Below, in pieces: positions 58,919 to 64,000 of a stretch of DNA of 64,000 nt. This stretch comes from Hysterium pulicare CBS 123377 (lineage: Eukaryota; Ascomycota; Dothideomycetes; Hysteriales; Hysteriaceae): contig AJFK01000443.1 in assembly GCA_000467715.1 (NCBI GenBank), positions 1 through 64,000 of the forward strand, read 5' to 3'. The first letter of the stretch is position 1; each line of letters opens with the position of its first letter. The position numbers and the translations under genes are program-made. The notes below the pieces were generated by a model that saw only the letters and a program-made list of their open reading frames with translations, was not told the DNA's origin and did not search any database.

Positions 58919-59707
58919 ATGACGACCCCTTACCAGACTCCATTACAACAAATCCCAAGCGAGCCGCCTCCAGCATATGCTTCCCACAGACCTCCGGATA
59001 GACCTGCGGATAGACCTGCGCCAGACTGGGAAATACCTACAGAAGGCGCCAGAAAAACTCCTCGAGCCCGTTTGGGCCCGGTATCTTCAAGATGGGCACT
59101 CTCGGACAGATTCGACCGAATGATGCCGCCACACAAACGATATCTACGTCTCAGTCGCCGAAACTTCCTTATCGTACTCGCAGCAATAATCGTTTTTATA
59201 ATTGGTCTTGCCATTGGGCTGGCTGTTGGCGTGCACCATAAACCAAAGTATATGCTACTTTTCAAAAACTGCAATTCTAGGATCTAATACGGTATAGGCT
59301 TCAAAACCTTCCTCTTCCAAGCAGCCACGGACCCTTCACTGGTGATCTGACATACTACGAACCTGGCCTGGGTGCTTGCGGACTGGATTCTACGAGCAAT
59401 GACTCAATAGTATCGATCAGTCACTTCACATTTGATGCGGCGCAAAAAGGCTCAGATCCAAATGCAAACCCATTATGTCGGCTGAAGATTAGAGCTCAGC
59501 GGGAATATAACGGAACGATGGTCAGCGTAGATCTGACTGTGGTTGATCGATGTGAGTAATCGTTTGCGTTACGGGATATGGGGTAACTAACCAGACTTCT
59601 CAGGTACTGGTTGTGAGCCCAAGGATCTTGATGTAACGGATACAGTGTTTGCAAAACTTGCAAATGTGGATGCAGGTAGAGTACCAGTAACGTGGTCTTG
59701 GCTTTGA
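58919..59707 (+). CDS. Membrane-anchored RlpA-like double-psi beta-barrel protein 1
   Basis: Three exons, 58919-59247, 59298-59551 and 59604-59707, joining to 228 aa. A proline-rich cytosolic part (about 80 residues) leads to a membrane segment (FLIVLAAIIVFIIGLAIGLA) and an outer domain with the RlpA-like/barwin double-psi beta-barrel signature: GDLTYYEPGLGACG, DSIVSISHFTFDA, NPLCRLKI, VDRCTGCEPKDLDVTDTVF and VPVTWSWL. The conserved cysteines of the family are present. Fungal proteins of this kind are related to expansin domain 1 and kiwellin/barwin proteins; a wall- or peptide-binding role is possible but unproven. As a type II membrane protein its barrel would face outward or lumenal. The next gene downstream has the same domain. 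Confidence 0.82.
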
Positions 59708-59976
59708 AGTAAACGCCATGGCTTTAATGTTTAATATCAATCAATCATTAACAAAGACTCATCCTATGACTGCAATTATGAATCGAACCTTTGAACTGAC
59801 AGCATGCGACTCATATAAGTATATTTCTAAACCAAATCTCCTCCCACACACTCTCTCTCTTCATCAATCTCCTACCATTGTCAGTCTTTTCTTCATTTAT
59901 TTCCACTCAAATCTTCATACAATTTACCATCTTTCAATAAACAACAAAGCTGCACATCAACGCCAGTTGAAGACAT

Positions 59977-62085
59977 ATGTCCTCTGGTGACAGGAGATAC
60001 CCTGCCGATTCCATCTACAAACTTTATCAAAATCGACCTCTCGAAGCAGAAACTCCACATTCTCCACGATTTACAAGGTACGGCTCTCCTCGGTCTCCAG
60101 CTCCTGCTCCTCTGCCTCCACCGCCTCCGCCGCCTCCGCCGCCTCCTCTTCAAGAGTCCACTTCGAACGTGATGGACGGATCTACATCGAACACGCCCAG
60201 GATGTTCAGGGTCAATCGCAAATCGAAGGCTCTTGGCCGCTCTTGCGGAGATGTGAAATCTTTCTGGTCGAGAGATAGCCGGGAAGGCCAGGGACGCCGC
60301 AGCTTGAGCGTAGGCAAGATTATACTCCTGGTCCTTGTACTCATTATCACTACCATCTCGGTCTTTACATTCACAGCCACTGTTTGGGCCATGGCAAAGC
60401 TGCACGGAGCCGTGGACATTGCTGAACATCCAGTGTCGTACGTCGAAAGTGTTGTGGAACAGGTGATGAGTAGTGAAGCAAACAAGGTGCAGAGCAAGGC
60501 AAGTGCGATCAAAAGTTCTCTCAAGAGTTCACTCCAGAGCGAAGCGAGTTCTTTGGTCAACGCGATCAATAGCAAAGCGAACTCTATCGGTGGTAAAGCC
60601 GACAGCGCCCTCCACAGTGCCGCAGGCGGGTTTACCACACTTCTCCCTCGTGACGGCGAAGAGGGATTCACCACAATGATCACGATCTCGCCCAGCATGA
60701 CCGCTGCATTACCAACACCTACTCCACATCAGGCTCGTGGAAGCTACATGACATCCTACAATCAACTCCGGAATGATGCGACAGAACTATGCTTCAGGTT
60801 CAACAGCACAGCCGCTGGCAGTTCTGATAGATATCAGGCACTATCCAGAGATATTCAGGACTTTTGTCAAGAGATAAACAGTACATACCCCGAACAAATC
60901 TTCACAGAGGATACGCAAACGTACACGAACCTCCTCGACTATGGACGCAGCTTCTGTTCGGATGAAATTTTATCAACGAATAGTACCTACGAAGACTCGG
61001 TCAACCAGCTCTTACAGGACCTCCAGGAATTATGCAGCAACTTCGAAGTGGCGGATACAGTTTTCGGTCTGAGTGCTACCAACGAAGGAACCGCAAATCC
61101 ATCGAACTCAATAACGAGCACGAGTTCTGTGCCGGATCAACTGGCGGCAACATCCGCTGCAGCTGTTGACTCTTCACAGGAGTCAGGAGCCTCGGTCAGT
61201 CAATCCGACTCGGTTGTGACTGACTCAATGGGCTTGCTTCCAACAGGTCCTCAAATCGAGAGTTTGTCGAGTGCCTTTCAATCTACCGCACCTGACCCAA
61301 CGACATTTACTACACTCATCAGTACTATCTATGTCACTCCCATCCCAGTCACAGCCGCTGAATACACCGCGTCGACACTAGCAGCACCAACCAACCAAGC
61401 CGGCTCATCATCGCTTCCAACAACCATCACAGGGCCAACAAACTGGGTCACAAACCCCACCATCCTAACCCCTCTCTCCTCAATAACAGTCCCAGTACTC
61501 ACCTACTCGCTCTCCTCAGTCCCCTGGACCCTCACAACAACAGACGTGCCTCCAAACACCGCCACCTGGAACAATTCCGGCCTACAAAGAACCTGGCCCA
61601 CCGACTCCCCATGGCCTCTCCCCGCCGGCTACGCAACCCGCACAACAGGCCCCTCCAACGAACCAACCATGCTCGTGCCCGCAGCCGCGCAAACCGGCGA
61701 ACTGACATGGTACAACAGCGGCGGAGGCCCCTGTGTCCAAGGCAACGACCCAGACTTCACAGACAACTCCTTCATCGCGGCCATCAGCTGGCAGATCTAC
61801 GACTTGGGTCGAGTGAACCCCGGGACGACGGAGGGGGACGGCCTCTCTGTGCTCTGTAATCGGAAGATCGATGCGTGGATGGATGGGAAGCAGGATCAGA
61901 AGGTCGAGTTGACGGTCAGGGATCGCTGCGATGGGTGTAGGCCGCAGGATCTGGATATCGAGCCTGTGATTTTTGATCATTATTTTGCTCCGAGTGGGGC
62001 TGGAAGGGCTGGCGGACTTAGTTGGAGTTGGGTTCCTCAGACGGAGAGCTCGACTGCTGCTACTGCGACGAGTACGGGGGCGTGA
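59977..62085 (+). CDS. Membrane-anchored RlpA-like double-psi beta-barrel protein 2, long stalk
   Basis: Single-exon 702-aa protein. A cytosolic part with an eleven-proline run precedes a membrane segment (ILLVLVLIITTISVFTFTAT). Then come an alanine/serine/lysine helical stretch with repeated KASAIKSSLKSS-like sequence, a region with cysteines and N-glycosylation sites, a long serine/threonine-rich stalk, and the C-terminal beta-barrel: GELTWYNSGGGPCVQGND, FIAAISWQIYDL, LCNRKIDAWMDG, VRDRCDGCRPQDLDIEPVIF and GGLSWSWVP. Domain order (proline-rich tail, membrane segment, barrel at the end) equals that of the gene 270 bp upstream, so the pair probably arose by duplication, with the stalk added or lost. 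A cell-surface role is inferred. GC content is high in the last third. Confidence 0.85.
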   Translation: MSSGDRRYPADSIYKLYQNRPLEAETPHSPRFTRYGSPRSPAPAPLPPPPPPPPPPPLQESTSNVMDGSTSNTPRMFRVNRKSKALGRSCGDVKSFWSRDSREGQGRRSLSVGKIILLVLVLIITTISVFTFTATVWAMAKLHGAVDIAEHPVSYVESVVEQVMSSEANKVQSKASAIKSSLKSSLQSEASSLVNAINSKANSIGGKADSALHSAAGGFTTLLPRDGEEGFTTMITISPSMTAALPTPTPHQARGSYMTSYNQLRNDATELCFRFNSTAAGSSDRYQALSRDIQDFCQEINSTYPEQIFTEDTQTYTNLLDYGRSFCSDEILSTNSTYEDSVNQLLQDLQELCSNFEVADTVFGLSATNEGTANPSNSITSTSSVPDQLAATSAAAVDSSQESGASVSQSDSVVTDSMGLLPTGPQIESLSSAFQSTAPDPTTFTTLISTIYVTPIPVTAAEYTASTLAAPTNQAGSSSLPTTITGPTNWVTNPTILTPLSSITVPVLTYSLSSVPWTLTTTDVPPNTATWNNSGLQRTWPTDSPWPLPAGYATRTTGPSNEPTMLVPAAAQTGELTWYNSGGGPCVQGNDPDFTDNSFIAAISWQIYDLGRVNPGTTEGDGLSVLCNRKIDAWMDGKQDQKVELTVRDRCDGCRPQDLDIEPVIFDHYFAPSGAGRAGGLSWSWVPQTESSTAATATSTGA

Positions 62086-62554
62086 GGTGTTACCTTTGGT
62101 CTTTTGTTAACGGGTCGCTGTCTTTCGGTTTTCGTTTGCTCTTTGTTATGTGGGATACCCCCTTTCTTTTGTATTCTGATCCAGCGTTTTTGTCTCTTCA
62201 GAAAGTTCATGTTTGAGTAGTCGTTCGTTTAGACTTTTTCATTTGTTTGCTAGTTTCTGAGACTGATAGATACTCTTTATATTCGGACTTTCTCTTATGG
62301 TATTGATCGGTAATACAAACCACCATCGTTTACGTATCTCTCAACGTCTACTGGAACATTTTCTCTGTAAATACTACATCAGTCCGATAGAAGGATTCAC
62401 ACTAGCAAAATCTAGCCATGATTCATCGTTCATCCATTGGTCGAAATTGATTAGTCTCCCATACTATTAATAAAAGCGATAGAAGGGCTGAAAGAATCTT
62501 CACTATCCTATCCTATTACCTCCAAACCCTGAAGCACCAAGATCATGCATGCGC
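62086..62554. other. Spacer between convergent genes
   Basis: 469 bp between the 3' ends of beta-barrel gene 2 (+) and the RBR gene (-). T-rich on the left, consistent with 3' untranslated sequence. Nothing else seen. Confidence 0.5.
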
Positions 62555-64000
62555 TTAAGCAACAACAGAATCCAGCAAAGCATCCAACCACCCCTCCCAC
62601 TTCCTCCATTCCCAAATCTCCGGTTCACGCATCTGAACCAACACCCTCTTCTTCTCCTTCCCACCCCCATCACCCCCCTTCATCTCTCCCTCCCCAGCCC
62701 CATTCCTCTCCCACCACTCCCTCTCCGCCCTCTCCCTCGCCCTCCTAACCGCCACCTCCTCATCCTCAACCCGATATAAATCACACCGATCACACTCCCT
62801 GCACGGCTCGCCGGGCCTCTCTCTAAAATGCTGACAAAAATGCTTATAACTCTCCCTGCCCAGGTCCGCTCGACATACGTAACACATGTGGTAGCCACAC
62901 ACACAAGTTAATTTGTTGCAGCCCTCGCTCTTTACGAAACTCAGGTTGCATTGCGGACAGGTGCGTTTCACAGCGTCGGCCATTGCCCGCTCGAGCGTTA
63001 GACGCAGCGCTGTGCGCGAGGATTCGTGGCAGATGTGGATGTCGTGCCAGGGGGCATGGCAGTTTAGACAGGAGGAACGGGCGCAGTGGGGAGAGGCGCA
63101 TGTGAATTTCAGACCGCGACGTTTGCGCGCTATGCGCGCTAGCGAGGCTGTAAAGGGTTTGAAGATCGGGAGGCGGTATGGTGGGGGCAGGAGATAGTTT
63201 AGAGTTAGAAACATAAAAAGCCAGAGGACGAGGAAGCGGAAAAAGGCGCGGATGATTTCTAGATAGAGGATTTGGAGAAGGGAGACGGCGGAGATGGCGA
63301 GTGCGGGGCGGTTTTTAAGGCGGATGGTTGGGAGGGTTGGGGTCGAGTGTTGGAGGTCGTCGATTTCGGCGTAGGGACAGAATGGGCATTGGATTAGTGG
63401 GAGTTGGGATTTTAGGAGGGCTTCGCGGTCGAAGCGTTCTTGAAGACGCCGCCAGTGCGATTCGCCGTCTTTTTCTTCCAGTAGGGCGCGTTTGAGAAAG
63501 GTGCGTTGGATACAGCCGGAACAATCTTTTACGCCGTCGCTGACAGGAGCTATGCAGCGGAGAGTGCAGCGTTCGGAGTTGATGTTGCGAGCCCAGCCTT
63601 GGTCGTAAAGGGCAGCATTTGTTGAGTGCCTTATGCAGCGGAAGCAGATGTAGTGGCCATTCTTGTCGCAAGCAGACATCTGGTCGAGGGTGCTTGGCGT
63701 AAAGCAGCATTCGCAGTCATACATTTCGCCAAGCTCTTCTGCTTCCGCTTCTGCAAGGTGTTGTGCGACTTCCCGATCATTCTGAAGCTGATCTGCTCTC
63801 TGCTTCTGAAGTACTGGAACAATAAGAGCATCGTAGAGCTCCTTGTCAAGTTCTCGGCTCTTCGTCTTAGTCACGAATGGCATGGCAGGACTTCCAGTCT
63901 TGGGGTCGGCAGGTTTCCAAATGACCAAGGGATGGCTCTCGGCAGATGGAGGCTTCCGTCTCATCAGGAAGCTAGTAATGGAGATTCTCCATGACTTGGA
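62555..64000 (-). CDS. RBR-type E3 ubiquitin ligase, RNF216-like, 5' end possibly outside the window
   Basis: Reads 469 aa from an ATG at 63964, but the frame stays open to the window edge, so the true start may lie further right or in another exon. RING1 is at about residues 84-110 (CECCF, then CDKNGHYICFRC). The in-between-RING region is at about 193-303 (CPFC, CASPHC, SCLNCHAPWH). RING2 is at about 336-364: CPQCNLSFVKSEGCNKLTC followed by CGYHMCYVC, with the catalytic cysteine expected at residue 349 in the GCNKLTC motif. A hydrophobic stretch (about 222-258) splits the in-between-RING region and might insert in a membrane. RBR ligases take ubiquitin from an E2 onto the RING2 cysteine before transfer. 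The C-terminus is acidic/basic low complexity followed by EPEIWEWRKWEGWLDALLDS. Domain call is firm. Confidence 0.88.
   Translation of the reverse strand, partial: SKSWRISITSFLMRRKPPSAESHPLVIWKPADPKTGSPAMPFVTKTKSRELDKELYDALIVPVLQKQRADQLQNDREVAQHLAEAEAEELGEMYDCECCFTPSTLDQMSACDKNGHYICFRCIRHSTNAALYDQGWARNINSERCTLRCIAPVSDGVKDCSGCIQRTFLKRALLEEKDGESHWRRLQERFDREALLKSQLPLIQCPFCPYAEIDDLQHSTPTLPTIRLKNRPALAISAVSLLQILYLEIIRAFFRFLVLWLFMFLTLNYLLPPPYRLPIFKPFTASLARIARKRRGLKFTCASPHCARSSCLNCHAPWHDIHICHESSRTALRLTLERAMADAVKRTCPQCNLSFVKSEGCNKLTCVCGYHMCYVCRADLGRESYKHFCQHFRERPGEPCRECDRCDLYRVEDEEVAVRRARERAEREWWERNGAGEGEMKGGDGGGKEKKRVLVQMREPEIWEWRKWEGWLDALLDSVVA

Noticed and set aside
59893-60698. Minus-strand open frames of 178 and 182 codons
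   Set aside because: They lie opposite the intact 702-aa beta-barrel gene and reflect its proline and serine runs.
62545-62779. Proline/serine-rich + strand open frames
   Set aside because: They are antisense to the 3' end of the RBR ligase and mirror its charged, low-complexity tail.

Overview
The window looks like nuclear DNA of a filamentous ascomycete (Pezizomycotina, most like Leotiomycetes). The genes have short GT-AG introns (about 42-120 bp) with CTAAC-type branch sites. The gene content is typically fungal: mannitol-1-phosphate 5-dehydrogenase, a Pns1-type choline-transporter-like protein, class I mannosidase, two HET-domain genes, MYND-finger proteins, a P450, a CUE-domain protein and an RBR ubiquitin ligase. 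The organism call is an inference; no rRNA or other marker gene is present. I found no LTR retrotransposon, virus-like element, tRNA, rRNA or CRISPR array.

Layout. 1-9 kb: a secreted carboxylesterase (-), a HAD dehalogenase-like protein (-) and a five-exon P450 (+), separated by DNA with no supportable gene. 9.5-13.7 kb: two decayed genes, one a HET-domain gene. Three short retroposon-like insertions with 13-14 bp target-site duplications lie here, two of them inside the HET gene. 15-25.3 kb: about 10 kb of gene-less, highly diverged, three- or two-part tandem repeats (period about 168 bp, then about 100 bp), ending in a different repeat of about 86 bp. A fourth copy of the retroposon sits inside a repeat unit. 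26.3-30.2 kb: the two housekeeping-like genes mpdA and PNS1 (both -). 31-36 kb: three tandem paralogs of an unrecognised CxxC/HxxxxH family. 36.6-39.4 kb: a MYND-finger gene and its decayed neighbour. 40-49.2 kb: a 72-aa membrane protein, a GH47 mannosidase, a divergent pair of unrecognised paralogs with matching exon structure, and a large HET protein with C-terminal membrane segments. About 50-57 kb: a second gene-less repeat block, with a clear period near 138 bp at 54.4-55.9 kb. 57.7-64 kb: a CUE-domain protein, two neighbouring membrane-anchored RlpA-like beta-barrel proteins and an RBR E3 ligase at the right edge.

The gene islands are conventional, with repeated local duplication (the CxxC family, MYND, the divergent pair and the beta-barrel pair). 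The least explained content is the two large repeat blocks. They share one design: short modules of about 46-56 bp, each ending on the + strand in a CAT-containing motif (CCACAT, GGCCAT, GAGACAT, GACCATG). In minus-strand terms each module starts with ATG. I cannot assign them a function.
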